From contig CAMJMR010000005.1 of assembly GCA_946407095.1 (NCBI GenBank), positions 1 through 64,000 of the forward strand: a DNA stretch of 64,000 nucleotides, read 5' to 3'. The translations under genes and the position numbers were made by a program. Below the pieces are notes generated by a model. It searched no databases. It saw only the letters and a list, made by a program, of their open reading frames with translations, and had not been told where the DNA came from. Shown here in pieces: positions 38,010 through 47,561 of this stretch. This stretch comes from an uncultured Selenomonadales bacterium. Lineage in GTDB: Bacteria > Bacillota > Negativicutes > Selenomonadales > Selenomonadaceae. How positions within the stretch are numbered: position 1 is the stretch's first letter; each line of letters opens with the position of its first letter.

Positions 38010-38232
38010 CGAATTTTGACGCGCGTTGCGAATTTAGAGGCCGCCCATGGACGGGCGGCCGTCGCCGACGCTTTTGCGTGATGCAAAAACCGTCGGCGCA
38101 AGCGAGCTGAAAATATCGGACGGCGCGGGTTACGACCTTTCGCCCCGCGCGCAGCGGTGCCTTTTTCTTTGCAACTTTCTTTTGGGCAAGCAAAAGAAAG
38201 TTGATCCTAAACACAAAAGCCGTTGAAACGCC
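38010..38232 (-). repeat. L element copy
   Basis: GGCCGCCCATGGACGGGCGGCC and CGCCGACG..CGTCGGCG hairpin modules. Confidence 0.75.
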
Positions 38233-38449
38233 GAATCAAAGAGCCGCGCCGCGCCGCCGAAAAACTTTCTTTAATTCATTTCTTGGGTGCAAGCAAGAAA
38301 GGAAAAGCCCGCCGACAGAAGCCGACGAGCTTTTTGTTAATGCGCTTGGTGCGCAGGGTTTCAAGCATTAATCGAAAGTTCCGATTCATAAGTTGCAACC
38401 ACCGTACCGCCAGCCGCATCTCCCGCAATATCAGCAAAATCTGCGGCGT

Positions 38450-39307
38450 TCATTGTTGGAGCAAGTTAAGCACCGAGTAAGCGTTCTGACCCGCCTGAGC
38501 GAGCATGAACTGCGAAGCCTGCGTCAAGACATTGAACTTCATGAATTCGGTCATACCCTTTGCCATATCGAGGTCGCGAATCGCCGATTCGGAGGCAGTG
38601 AGGTTTTCAGTTTCGGTAGCGAGATTGTCGGCAACGAAACCGAGACGCGCTTCAATGGAGCCGAGTTCCGTCCTCTGAACGAGAACTGCATTGATAGCGG
38701 AATCAATCTTGCCGAGCGAAACCATGGCCGCGCTGGCACTGCTTACGTCAATGGCAGTAGCACCGCCGACATTGGCAATTCCCAGTCCGCTGGAGCTCAT
38801 GGCTTCGATGTTGATATTCATGTTCAAGCCGACGTCGCCGCCGATTTGGAAGTTCAAGCCGCTGCCGACGCCTGCCGCCGAGCCGTAAGTGCCGTCGAGA
38901 AGATTTATCCCGTTGTAAGTGACTTTGGAGTTTTCGTCGATTTGCGCGATAAGAGCACTAATTTCCGAGCTGATTAAGCTACGCTCTGCCGAAGTGTTGG
39001 TGTCGTTGGCGGCGTTGATGATTCTCTCTCTGACCGTGTTCAAAAGGTCGACGATGTTGCTGAGAGCACCTTCCGCCGTCTTGATGAGGTTGGTGTCCTG
39101 CTGGACGTTTCTTGATGCCTGGTCGTTCGAGCGAATACGCCCGCGCATTTTTTCGGAGATCGCCAAATCCGACGGACCGTCAATCGCGCTGTTGATGCGC
39201 TGCCCGCTGGAGACTTTGTACATGGTGTCGGACAGTGCCATTGTGTTCTTGTTGTAGATGTTATAGGCACGCACCGAATCGATGTTGTTCCTAATTACCA
39301 TACCCAT
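38450..39307 (-). CDS. Flagellin
   Basis: Flagellin N-term ALSDTMYKVSSGQRINSAIDGPSDLAISEKMR; C-term LTQASQFMLAQAGQNAYSVLNLLQQ. Confidence 0.95.
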   Translation of the reverse strand: MGMVIRNNIDSVRAYNIYNKNTMALSDTMYKVSSGQRINSAIDGPSDLAISEKMRGRIRSNDQASRNVQQDTNLIKTAEGALSNIVDLLNTVRERIINAANDTNTSAERSLISSEISALIAQIDENSKVTYNGINLLDGTYGSAAGVGSGLNFQIGGDVGLNMNINIEAMSSSGLGIANVGGATAIDVSSASAAMVSLGKIDSAINAVLVQRTELGSIEARLGFVADNLATETENLTASESAIRDLDMAKGMTEFMKFNVLTQASQFMLAQAGQNAYSVLNLLQQ

Positions 39308-39475
39308 GGTTGTTTCCTCCTTGATCTTCCCAGAAAAACTTCTTTCCTAAGCAACGATTTCCTTTCCGCTGCTGAACAAACTAATCAAGCTGCCGATCCG
39401 ACCGTCGCCGGAAAGCGCACCCCGCACGCGTAACGAGGGCGGCAGTCTTGTTCGCTCATTGTCGCTGAGTGGATT
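39308..39475 (-). promoter_or_regulatory. Conserved 5' leader of flagellin gene 1
   Basis: Shares CTCGTTACGCGTGCG, TCCGGCGACGGTCGG, GCGGAAAGGAAA blocks with 40959-41115. Confidence 0.65.
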
Positions 39476-39644
39476 TGTCAAATATCTGGCATGATTTTAT
39501 CAAGAAAAATTTTCCGCGTCAATAATATTTATAGGCTTGGCAAAAATTTTTTCCGGGAACTTAAAAGCAAAAGAGCCCGCCGACCGAAGCCGACGAGCCC
39601 TTTGGTATCGAACAACATGCGCCCCTGCGCGGACGCCGTCAATT

Positions 39645-40958
39645 TTACTGGAGCAAGCTGAGCACTGCCGAGCTGTTTTGGTTTGCTTGAGCAAGCATGG
39701 CCTGTGCCGACTGCAACAAGACGTTGTTCTTCGTGTAAGCCGTCATTTCTTTTGCCATATCCGCATCGCGAATCGTGGACTCTGCCGCCTGGACGTTCTC
39801 GCTGGAGGTCGTCAAGTTCGCGCTGGTGTATTCGAGACGCGCTTCGATTGCGCCGATCGTCGTCTGCTGGTCGAGTGCCTTGGTCAAAGCGTTTTCGATG
39901 ACGTTGATGGACGCATTGGCGTTTTCTTTCGTCGTGACGAGAATCTTGGCATTGTCCGAGCCCTTAAGACCGAGAGCCTCTGCACGCATATCCGTCAAGC
40001 CGACTTTGATAGCAACGTTCGCTTCGGAGCCGATGTGGAAGTTCAGAGCCTGTCTTTCGGCAACGTCGCCTTCGGTCATGTTTTCTGCGCGCTGATATTG
40101 CTTGAACTGGTCGAGAGCCGCGTTGGCTGCCTTCTTGACATTGCCTTCCGAGTCCATGATGCTGATTGTGAAGCCGGAGAGCTGACCGGCAACGCCCGGA
40201 TCTTTTGAAAGAACTGCAATGCCCGCTCTTCTGTCAGGCGTATAAACATCGTTACCGAATTTGTTTATGCCGAGACGAGCAACCGAAGAACCTTGGGTCA
40301 TAGAGGCTATATTAGTTCCATCAGCAAGCGCTGTCAATTCAGTATCGCCAACTCTGCCGCTCTTGAATGAAATTCTTCCGTTTTGTACCCACGAAACCTG
40401 ATAATAGTCTGTCGACATGATTTCGAGGCTGTCGCCCGCGCGGTTGCGAAGGTCTGTCAACGCGGAATGTATTGAGGTGCTTACCGCCAAGCTCTGGTTG
40501 AGCAGAATGGTTCTGGTCGAGGTCATTGCGTTGTTTTTCGAGCCGTCGACGAGATATTTGCCGTTGAACTGCACCAGGGCGTTATCGTCGATTTGGTCGA
40601 TGAACTGGTCGATTTCCTTCTGGATAGTGGCGCGGTCTTCGTCGGTGTTGGTATCGTTGGCTGCGTTTATCGCTTTTTCCTTCAAGGCGCGCAAAATTTC
40701 GACCGTGTTGGCAACTGCGCCTTCAGCCGTCTTCATCAAGCTGGAGTCGTTTTGTGCGTTTTGGTTGGCCTGGTCGAGCGAACGAATGCGAACTCTCATG
40801 CGCTCGGAAATGGCATAGCCCGAAGCGTCGTCCTGCGCGCTGTTGATTTTCATGCCGCTGGAAACTTTCGCCAGGCTCTTCTGCAATGCCGTGCTGTTCT
40901 GGTTCAAAATATTGAGCGTGCGAACGGCGCTCATATTGTTCTTTACTACCATACCCAT
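39645..40958 (-). CDS. Flagellin
   Basis: NSTALQKSLAKVSSGMKINSAQDDASGYAISERMR; LLQSAQAMLAQANQNSSAVLSLLQ. Confidence 0.95.
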   Translation of the reverse strand: MGMVVKNNMSAVRTLNILNQNSTALQKSLAKVSSGMKINSAQDDASGYAISERMRVRIRSLDQANQNAQNDSSLMKTAEGAVANTVEILRALKEKAINAANDTNTDEDRATIQKEIDQFIDQIDDNALVQFNGKYLVDGSKNNAMTSTRTILLNQSLAVSTSIHSALTDLRNRAGDSLEIMSTDYYQVSWVQNGRISFKSGRVGDTELTALADGTNIASMTQGSSVARLGINKFGNDVYTPDRRAGIAVLSKDPGVAGQLSGFTISIMDSEGNVKKAANAALDQFKQYQRAENMTEGDVAERQALNFHIGSEANVAIKVGLTDMRAEALGLKGSDNAKILVTTKENANASINVIENALTKALDQQTTIGAIEARLEYTSANLTTSSENVQAAESTIRDADMAKEMTAYTKNNVLLQSAQAMLAQANQNSSAVLSLLQ

Positions 40959-41115
40959 GGTTATTTCCTCCTTGATTCCAGAAAAATTTCCTTAGTCGAC
41001 GGTTTCCTTTCCGCCGCCAAACAAACGAGCCTTTGCCGCTGCCCCGACCGTCGCCGGAGCTTGCGCCTCGCACGCGTAACGAGTGCCGACCTCCCGCTCG
41101 CCCGTTTCTTCTTGA
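40959..41115 (-). promoter_or_regulatory. Conserved 5' leader of flagellin gene 2
   Basis: Same conserved blocks as 39308-39475. Confidence 0.65.
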
Positions 41116-41240
41116 AAATCTTATCGTAATTCGCCTTGAATCAATTAAGGCTTGCGAAAAAATTTTTTGTCGCTTGCCGAATTCTATCAAGAAAATCTTT
41201 TTCCGTCAATAAGAAATGCCCGCCGAATTATTTTTTTCCG

Positions 41241-41648
41241 TCAGCTCTTCTTCTCATAAAATTTTTCTGCCGTGTTGTTAGTACCAAGGACAGCTCGTTT
41301 GGTCGTAGTGCCACCTTCAACGACTGTAACGTCGGCTATCGTATATTCGCTTGCGGGAATGGGTTTCAGCCCAGAGCTGCCCATATAGCATTGACCTGTC
41401 GGCGGTTCAGGTTTTGCCTGCAAGTAGCCGGCTTTCACCAAATCATTGACATCCGTTGTCAATGCAGTGCTTTGTTCCATTTCATAAACGGCAATGGCGG
41501 TGTCTATGGTCGAAAGGTCTGCTTGAATTTTGGCGGTGTTGGCTTTTGCCCCGATGTTGGCGAAGCGCGGCACCGCAATCGACGCGAGAATCCCGATAAC
41601 CACAACCATCAAGATGACTTCCAACGTAGCAAAACCTTTCTGCCCCAT
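41241..41648 (-). CDS. Type IV pilin-like protein
   Basis: Prepilin motif GFATLEVILMVVVIGILASIAVPRF. Confidence 0.88.
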   Translation of the reverse strand: MGQKGFATLEVILMVVVIGILASIAVPRFANIGAKANTAKIQADLSTIDTAIAVYEMEQSTALTTDVNDLVKAGYLQAKPEPPTGQCYMGSSGLKPIPASEYTIADVTVVEGGTTTKRAVLGTNNTAEKFYEKKS

Positions 41649-41919
41649 AGCAATCGCTCCTTTAATGGCTGTTGGTTGACTTTAGCAAGTGACGGTTATT
41701 TTTCCGCCTGACTTCGTTGCCGCGCGCTCGACGTAGCTTACTACGCCTTCGCGCTTGCGCCTCGTCATACGAAAAAATTCCTCGTCACATCCCAATTTTA
41801 CCAACACGCTCTATTTTTTGCCGATTTTAAAACAAAAATCGGGCGCGGGCAAGTTTTTATTGTCAATTCGGTTGGTATGGTTTATCATTGAAGAAATTTA
41901 TCGTGCGGGAGGGATTGTA

Positions 41920-43692
41920 GTGGACGACAAGATTTTGGATTGGGTGACGCTGGCGGAAAAATTTTCGGCAAGCGGAGACCCGATGTCCATGCGCACCGCA
42001 GCACGTGAAATTTTTGAACTGGACAAGAACTCGGCGGAAGGACTGGCGGTAATGGCGGAGGCGTCGCTGTATCTGGGCAGCCTCGACGAAGCAGTTTCGT
42101 TGGCGGAATACGCGCTTGCCGTCGACCCGAAACATCTGCGCGGACGACTGGTCGAAGGCGGCGTCGCCGTCAAACAGCTCAAGCTCAAAGCTCAACTGAA
42201 AATCTTCGCGGAAATAATCGACGACGCCAAGGCCGCGCTGAAAACTTTGCACGAACGCCTCAACGATCACAATCGGCAATTCGCTTTCAACCGCCGCAAG
42301 AAAACTTCAGCCGACGAAGACTTTCAAAAGCAAATCGACAAGGAAATTTTCATCACGCGCGCCATTCTGTTCAAGGCATTGAGTTGGAGCTCGAACGGAT
42401 TGTATTTGGCGGGCGAACCTGCGCGGGCGGCGGCGAATCTTTTGGAGGCAAGCGAACTGATCGACAGCAACGACCAGGCCGCCGAACTTTACTCGAAGCA
42501 TCTGTTCCTGCGCAATTATCGCGAAATGCCGCCCGCTCAAGCCAAGTCGCTCGCTCGCCGATACAACGACTTCTTTGCGCGCGTCACGCCCTTCCCGCAC
42601 AAGCCCAAGCCTCGCGGCGGAAAAATTCATATCGGCTACATCTCGCCCGACTTCCGCGAACACGCCCTCGCCAACTTCATGCTGCCCTTACTTAGGGACT
42701 TCGACGCCGAAAAATTTTCCGTGACGTGCTACTCGACGGGCAAGAAAGATTTCGTCACCGAAAAGCTCAAAAGCCTCAACGTCGGCTGGCGCGATTTGAT
42801 TGGCAAGGATGCGCTCACTGCCGCCCGAATTATCGACGATGACGCCGTCGACATTCTGGTTGACTTGTCGGGACACTCGCAGGACAGTTGCTTGCCGATT
42901 CTCGCTTACAAGCCCGCGCCCGTGCAAATTTGCGCGCTCGGCTACACGGCGTCGACGGGACTGGCGGCGGTTGATTATTTCCTGTCCGATAAAGTTTGCT
43001 CGCCCGAAACCCTCCCGAATGCCTTCACCGAAAAACTTTTGCGCCTCGATACCTGCAACCTGTGCTACGCGCCCGGCTTGATTCGCGACATGCCTGCGAC
43101 CGCCCGCGCTCCGCTCCTGCAAAACGACTTCGTGACTTTCGGCAGCTTTAACAACTTCGCCAAGGTCAGTGACGATTTGCTTTACGTGTGGCGTGCCGTC
43201 CTCGACAACGTGCCTCGCTCGCGTCTGATTATCAAAAGCAAAATCTGCAGTCTCGACGACGGTCAAGCTATCGTCAAGGACAAATTGCGCAAGATAAGTT
43301 TTCCGCTCGACCGCGTCGAACTTCGACCCTACAGCCCCGACTATCTCGAACAGTATCAAGACATTGACGTTGCGCTTGACACCTTCCCCTACACCGGCGG
43401 CACCACCACTTGCGAAGCGTTATATATGGGCGTGCCCGTCGTGACGTTGCGCGGAAAGTCTCACGGCTCGCGATTGGGCGCGTCGATTTTGGTTGCCGCC
43501 GATGTCAAGGAGCTGATTGCCAACAGCCCGATGGACTACATGAAAAAAGCCGTCCTGCTAAGCCGCCGCAAGGATTTAATCACGGCTTATCACGTCGGCC
43601 TGCGCGAACACGTAAAAAATTCCGCGCTCATGGACGGACAACTTTACATGCGCAAGCTCGAACAGCTTTACTCGGAGGTCTTGAATGATTGA
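41920..43692 (+). CDS. TPR plus GT41 (OGT/SPINDLY-like) glycosyltransferase
   Basis: KIHIGYISPDFREHALANFMLPLL; VDILVDLSGHSQDS; LGYTASTGLAAVDYFLSD; DIDVALDTFPYTGGTTTCEALYMGVPVVTL; GTG start after GGAGG. Confidence 0.9.
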   Translation: MDDKILDWVTLAEKFSASGDPMSMRTAAREIFELDKNSAEGLAVMAEASLYLGSLDEAVSLAEYALAVDPKHLRGRLVEGGVAVKQLKLKAQLKIFAEIIDDAKAALKTLHERLNDHNRQFAFNRRKKTSADEDFQKQIDKEIFITRAILFKALSWSSNGLYLAGEPARAAANLLEASELIDSNDQAAELYSKHLFLRNYREMPPAQAKSLARRYNDFFARVTPFPHKPKPRGGKIHIGYISPDFREHALANFMLPLLRDFDAEKFSVTCYSTGKKDFVTEKLKSLNVGWRDLIGKDALTAARIIDDDAVDILVDLSGHSQDSCLPILAYKPAPVQICALGYTASTGLAAVDYFLSDKVCSPETLPNAFTEKLLRLDTCNLCYAPGLIRDMPATARAPLLQNDFVTFGSFNNFAKVSDDLLYVWRAVLDNVPRSRLIIKSKICSLDDGQAIVKDKLRKISFPLDRVELRPYSPDYLEQYQDIDVALDTFPYTGGTTTCEALYMGVPVVTLRGKSHGSRLGASILVAADVKELIANSPMDYMKKAVLLSRRKDLITAYHVGLREHVKNSALMDGQLYMRKLEQLYSEVLND

Positions 43693-44923
43693 TTTGGATT
43701 CGGCATTCGGCGCGATGATTGGCGACAGCGGCTCGAAGGTGCTTGGGCTCGGCGTCGTCGTCTTCAAGGACGGAAAGCAGGCGTACAGTTTCTTCGGCGG
43801 GCGTCGGCGCGTCAATCCCGACAAGCCCGTCAATCGCGACACGCTTTTTCGCTCGGCAAGCCTGTCGAAGATGTTCACCGCCTTTGCGATTATGCAGCTC
43901 GTTGAGCGCGGCAAGTTGCGTTTGTCGGACGATGTCGGCGATTGTCTCGGCTTTGAGTTGCGCAACCCGCGCTTCCCCGCCACGCCGATAATGATTGAAA
44001 TGCTCGCAAGCCACACGTCCTCACTGCGCGACGGTTCCGCTTACAATCTGCCGCCTTGCCGCTCGGTCGAAGAATTCTTCAAGGCGGACGGCAAGCACTT
44101 CGCGAACACGCGGCCGGGAAAATTTTTCGGCTACTGCAATTTGAATTACGGCCTCCTCGCCACGATAATCGAACGCGTCACGGGCAAACGCTTCGACGTT
44201 TATCAGCGCGAAAACATTCTTGACCCGCTCGGCATAAGCGGAGGCTACGTCGTCGGCAATTTGAGCGATTCGGCATTTGAAAACCTCGGCTCGCTTTATC
44301 AAAAGCAAGACGGCTCTTGGAAAGCGCAAATCGACGATTACGCCGTCAAGCCGCGCAGGGATACCGTCAGAGACGAAAACCCCTACCGCGCAGAAACTTA
44401 CGCGACTTACAGCCTCGACCGCTACGTCACGGGCACGAACGCCACAGTTTTTTCGCCGTCGGGAGGCTTGCGCGTTTCGTTCGGCGACTTGAGCAACTGC
44501 TTGGACATGCTGATTAATCGCGGCAAGTTCAAGGGCAGGCAGGTTATCAGCGAAAAATCTTTCGACACGATGACGGCGGCGCATTGGCTTTACGACTCGG
44601 AACATCCCAACGGCAACACTTACGGCGGCGTCATGGAAAATTACGGGCTGGGCACGTACAGGCTCGGCGGCGAAAGTCGGGCGCGGCCTTGCAAGGATTA
44701 CGCGATTGATTTAATCGGTCACAGCGGAGAGGCATTCGGCTTGATAAGCGGCCTGTACTTTGTCCCCGGCACCCGCGACGGCTTTGCGTTCATGATTAAC
44801 GGCAGAGCGATTGGCCTCGACGACAAGGGCAGTTGCGGCGAATACAGCGCGAACTACATTTGGGAGGAAGGCGTCATGAATCCCGTCTGCCGCTACATTG
44901 AAGGGACAAGGGACACGGGATAA
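43685..44923 (+). CDS. Serine hydrolase (beta-lactamase/class C fold)
   Basis: FRSASLSKMFTAFAIMQLVERGKL; YCNLNYGLLATIIERVTGKRF. Confidence 0.88.
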   Translation: MIDLDSAFGAMIGDSGSKVLGLGVVVFKDGKQAYSFFGGRRRVNPDKPVNRDTLFRSASLSKMFTAFAIMQLVERGKLRLSDDVGDCLGFELRNPRFPATPIMIEMLASHTSSLRDGSAYNLPPCRSVEEFFKADGKHFANTRPGKFFGYCNLNYGLLATIIERVTGKRFDVYQRENILDPLGISGGYVVGNLSDSAFENLGSLYQKQDGSWKAQIDDYAVKPRRDTVRDENPYRAETYATYSLDRYVTGTNATVFSPSGGLRVSFGDLSNCLDMLINRGKFKGRQVISEKSFDTMTAAHWLYDSEHPNGNTYGGVMENYGLGTYRLGGESRARPCKDYAIDLIGHSGEAFGLISGLYFVPGTRDGFAFMINGRAIGLDDKGSCGEYSANYIWEEGVMNPVCRYIEGTRDTG

Positions 44924-44931
44924 GGGACAAG
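44903..44931. repeat. Heptamer repeat GGGACAA/GGGACAC/GGGATAA/GGGACAA overlapping the end of the serine hydrolase gene
   Basis: Direct reading. Confidence 0.8.
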
Positions 44932-45124
44932 TTGCAGAGGAGGAAGCCGCCCATGGATGGGCGGCGCCGCGACTTGAAACCTGGAAGGTTTCATAGCGGC
45001 ACGAGCGGCTGACTGGGACGCGGGCGTTACGGCAGTGGTCGGTATCCGCCCCGCGCGTAGCGGCGAGTTTCTTTGCTACTTTCTTTGCTCGGTCAAAGAA
45101 AGTAGTTAAGACCAACGCGCCCAC
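44930..45124 (-). repeat. L element copy
   Basis: GCCGCGACTTGAAACCTGGAAGGTTTCATAGCGGC hairpin; CTACTTTCTTTGCTCGGTCAAAGAAAGTAG hairpin. Confidence 0.8.
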
Positions 45125-45135
45125 ATAAAGGAGAA

Positions 45136-47070
45136 ATGACATTGGATAAACACTCGGTAGAACTTTTGGCACCCGCAGGACAATGGCAGTCGTTAGTCGC
45201 GGCGGTGGAGGCGGGCGCAGATGCGGTTTATCTGGGCGGCAAGGCGTTCAACATGCGCGTACACCGCTCGGATTTTAATTTTGACGACGAACAGCTCAAG
45301 GCGGCAATCGACTTCGCACACGCCCGCAACGTCAAAATTTACGTCACGCTGAACAATCTGATAAGCGCAGAGGAACTTGCGCCGCTCGAAAAATTTTTGC
45401 GCTACCTCGACGACATTCAGCCCGATTCGATTCTCGTACAGGACTTGGCGGTTATAAATCTCGTTCGCAAGCTCGGCATAAAAATTCCAATGCACGCGTC
45501 GGTGATGATGAACACGCACAACACTCAAGCCGTCGAACTGCTGAAAACTTTCGGGATAACGCGCGTCGTCGTCGGTCGCGAACTTACCTTGGCGGAAGTG
45601 TCGCTGATTAGGGAGCGCACGGGCATTGAGGTCGAATACTTCATGCACGGCGATATGTGTTTCGCGGAGTCGGGGCAATGCATTCATTCGGGCGTGGTGT
45701 TCGGACAAAGCGGCAATCGCGGGCGGTGCATGAAGCCTTGCCGCTGGAATTACAAACTTATCGACGAGGAGACGGGCGAGACGCTCAACGATTGGTCGTA
45801 CAAGCTTGCGCTCAACGATATGTGCATGTTCCGCCACATCCCCGATTTGATTCAGGCGGGCGTCGTGAGTTTCAAGATTGAAGGGCGCATGCGTCCGCCC
45901 GAATTCGTCAGCCGCCTGGTCAAGACTTATCGCCGCGAGATTGACGCCTACCTTGCCGACCCGACGGGCTACAGCGTCGACGAGGAGCGTTGGAAAAATC
46001 TTTACGCCAACCGCGTCCGCGACTTCACCACGACTTTTGCATTCGGCGCGCCGACCGTTAGGGATATCGGCTTGACGGGCGAACGCGAGCCGAAAATTTT
46101 CAGCCGCGCAGTAGTCGAGCCTGCCCTCGACGACGCCGCCGTTAAAGAAATTTTTGCATCCGAACGTCCGATAAGCAAAAAACTAGTCCCTAGTCCCCAG
46201 TCCCTAGTCCCTAAGTTATCTGCGCGGGTGTCGACGCTTGAATCTGCGCGGGCGGCAATGGAAGCGGGCGCGGATTTGATTTACGTCGGCGGGGAAGTCT
46301 TCAAGCCGCTCAAGCCGTGGACGCTTTCCGAACTAAAAAAAGCCGTCGACATTGCGCACTCGGCGGGCAAGAAAATCGTTTTGGCGACGCCGCGCACGTC
46401 TAAGGACAAAGACCTTGCGGAGCTGTCGGAAATTTTTTCGCAAGCGATAAACTTCGACGGCGTGCTTGTCGGCAACCTGGGCGCGCTGAATTTGGTCAAG
46501 CAGTTGACGGACTTGCCGCTTTACGCAGATGTGTCGTTCAGCGTGTTCAATCCCGTGGCGGCGGAGTTCTTGCAAAGCTTGGGGGCGGTGCAGGCTACGG
46601 CGTCATTGGAGCTGGGTTTCGCGCAGGTTAGGAGCGTCGTCGAGGGTTCGTCGTTGCCGATTGAAGTCATCGTACACGGCGCGACCGAATCAATGATTTG
46701 CGACCACGACATTGCCAAGCTGTACTTGCCCGACTATGACGAGTTCGCGACGCCCGACAAGTTGAATCGGCATTACGCGCTGGAGGACGAGGCGGGCGAA
46801 GTTCACAAGTTGCGCGTCGACCAATTCAAGCGTTGGCATATTTTCTTCGGCAAGGAGCTTTGCTTGCTTCCCTACGTCGAAAAATTTTTCGGAGCGGCGG
46901 CGTTGAGGATTGAGGCGCAGAATTATTCGCCCGAAATCGCCGCGCAGGTCGTCAAGGCTTATCGCGACGCCATAGACGGCATTCCGCATTCCGAATTGCG
47001 CATTCCTAATTGCCTTTTCGGAGCGGGCGTTTACAGGTTCAAGCAAAGCAAAAATTCCGTCAGCGGTTGA
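45136..47070 (+). CDS. U32 family peptidase
   Basis: LLAPAGQWQSLVAAVEAGADAVYLGGKAFNMR; HGDMCFAESGQCIHSGVVFGQSGNRGRCMKPCRW. Confidence 0.93.
   Translation: MTLDKHSVELLAPAGQWQSLVAAVEAGADAVYLGGKAFNMRVHRSDFNFDDEQLKAAIDFAHARNVKIYVTLNNLISAEELAPLEKFLRYLDDIQPDSILVQDLAVINLVRKLGIKIPMHASVMMNTHNTQAVELLKTFGITRVVVGRELTLAEVSLIRERTGIEVEYFMHGDMCFAESGQCIHSGVVFGQSGNRGRCMKPCRWNYKLIDEETGETLNDWSYKLALNDMCMFRHIPDLIQAGVVSFKIEGRMRPPEFVSRLVKTYRREIDAYLADPTGYSVDEERWKNLYANRVRDFTTTFAFGAPTVRDIGLTGEREPKIFSRAVVEPALDDAAVKEIFASERPISKKLVPSPQSLVPKLSARVSTLESARAAMEAGADLIYVGGEVFKPLKPWTLSELKKAVDIAHSAGKKIVLATPRTSKDKDLAELSEIFSQAINFDGVLVGNLGALNLVKQLTDLPLYADVSFSVFNPVAAEFLQSLGAVQATASLELGFAQVRSVVEGSSLPIEVIVHGATESMICDHDIAKLYLPDYDEFATPDKLNRHYALEDEAGEVHKLRVDQFKRWHIFFGKELCLLPYVEKFFGAAALRIEAQNYSPEIAAQVVKAYRDAIDGIPHSELRIPNCLFGAGVYRFKQSKNSVSG
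46187..46215. repeat. Heptamer repeat (GTCCCYA)4 inside the U32 peptidase gene
   Basis: GTCCCTA GTCCCCA GTCCCTA GTCCCTA. Confidence 0.85.
46985..47013. repeat. Heptamer-type repeat GCATTCC GAATTGC GCATTCC TAATTGC inside the U32 peptidase gene
   Basis: Direct reading. Confidence 0.75.
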
Positions 47071-47080
47071 GGTGAAGCGC

Positions 47081-47533
47081 ATGAAAAAATTTTTAACGGC
47101 AATCTGCGCGGCGGCGTTGCTGATAACGGGCTGCGGGGAAAATTCGCAGGCAACGTCCGCAGAAGTCAAGGAGGCGGCTCAAGTGAAACATTCCGTCACG
47201 ATTCAAATCAACGGGAAGAATTTTTCGGCGACGCTTGAAGACAATCCGACAGCCCGCGCCTTCGCCGAGAAGTTCCCGCTTGAAGCGGCGGCGACCGAAC
47301 TCAACGGCAACGAGAAATATTTTTACCTTGACGCCGATTTGCCAAGCGACGCCGTCAACGTCAAGCAGATTCGCGCGGGCGACTTGATGCTGTTCGGCTC
47401 AAACTGCGTCGTGCTTTTCTACAAGGACTTCGCGACGAGCTACAGCTACACGCGCCTTGGCAAGCTTGACGAGCCCGCCGACTTGGCAAAAGCATTGGGC
47501 GCAGGCAACGTCCGTATCGCGTTCGCAAAATGA
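47081..47533 (+). CDS. Cyclophilin-like domain lipoprotein
   Basis: Lipobox LITGCGE; TIQINGKNFSATLEDNPTARAFAEKFPL...YFYLDADLP. Confidence 0.75.
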   Translation: MKKFLTAICAAALLITGCGENSQATSAEVKEAAQVKHSVTIQINGKNFSATLEDNPTARAFAEKFPLEAAATELNGNEKYFYLDADLPSDAVNVKQIRAGDLMLFGSNCVVLFYKDFATSYSYTRLGKLDEPADLAKALGAGNVRIAFAK

Positions 47534-47561
47534 ACTAAATCAACAGACAACGAGGCAACTT

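Noticed and set aside
38315-38345. Hairpin AGCCCGCCGACAGAAGCCGACGAGCTTTTTG as a separate regulatory element
   Set aside because: Best explained as the flagellin transcript terminator; a similar one lies at 39570-39605 after the second flagellin.
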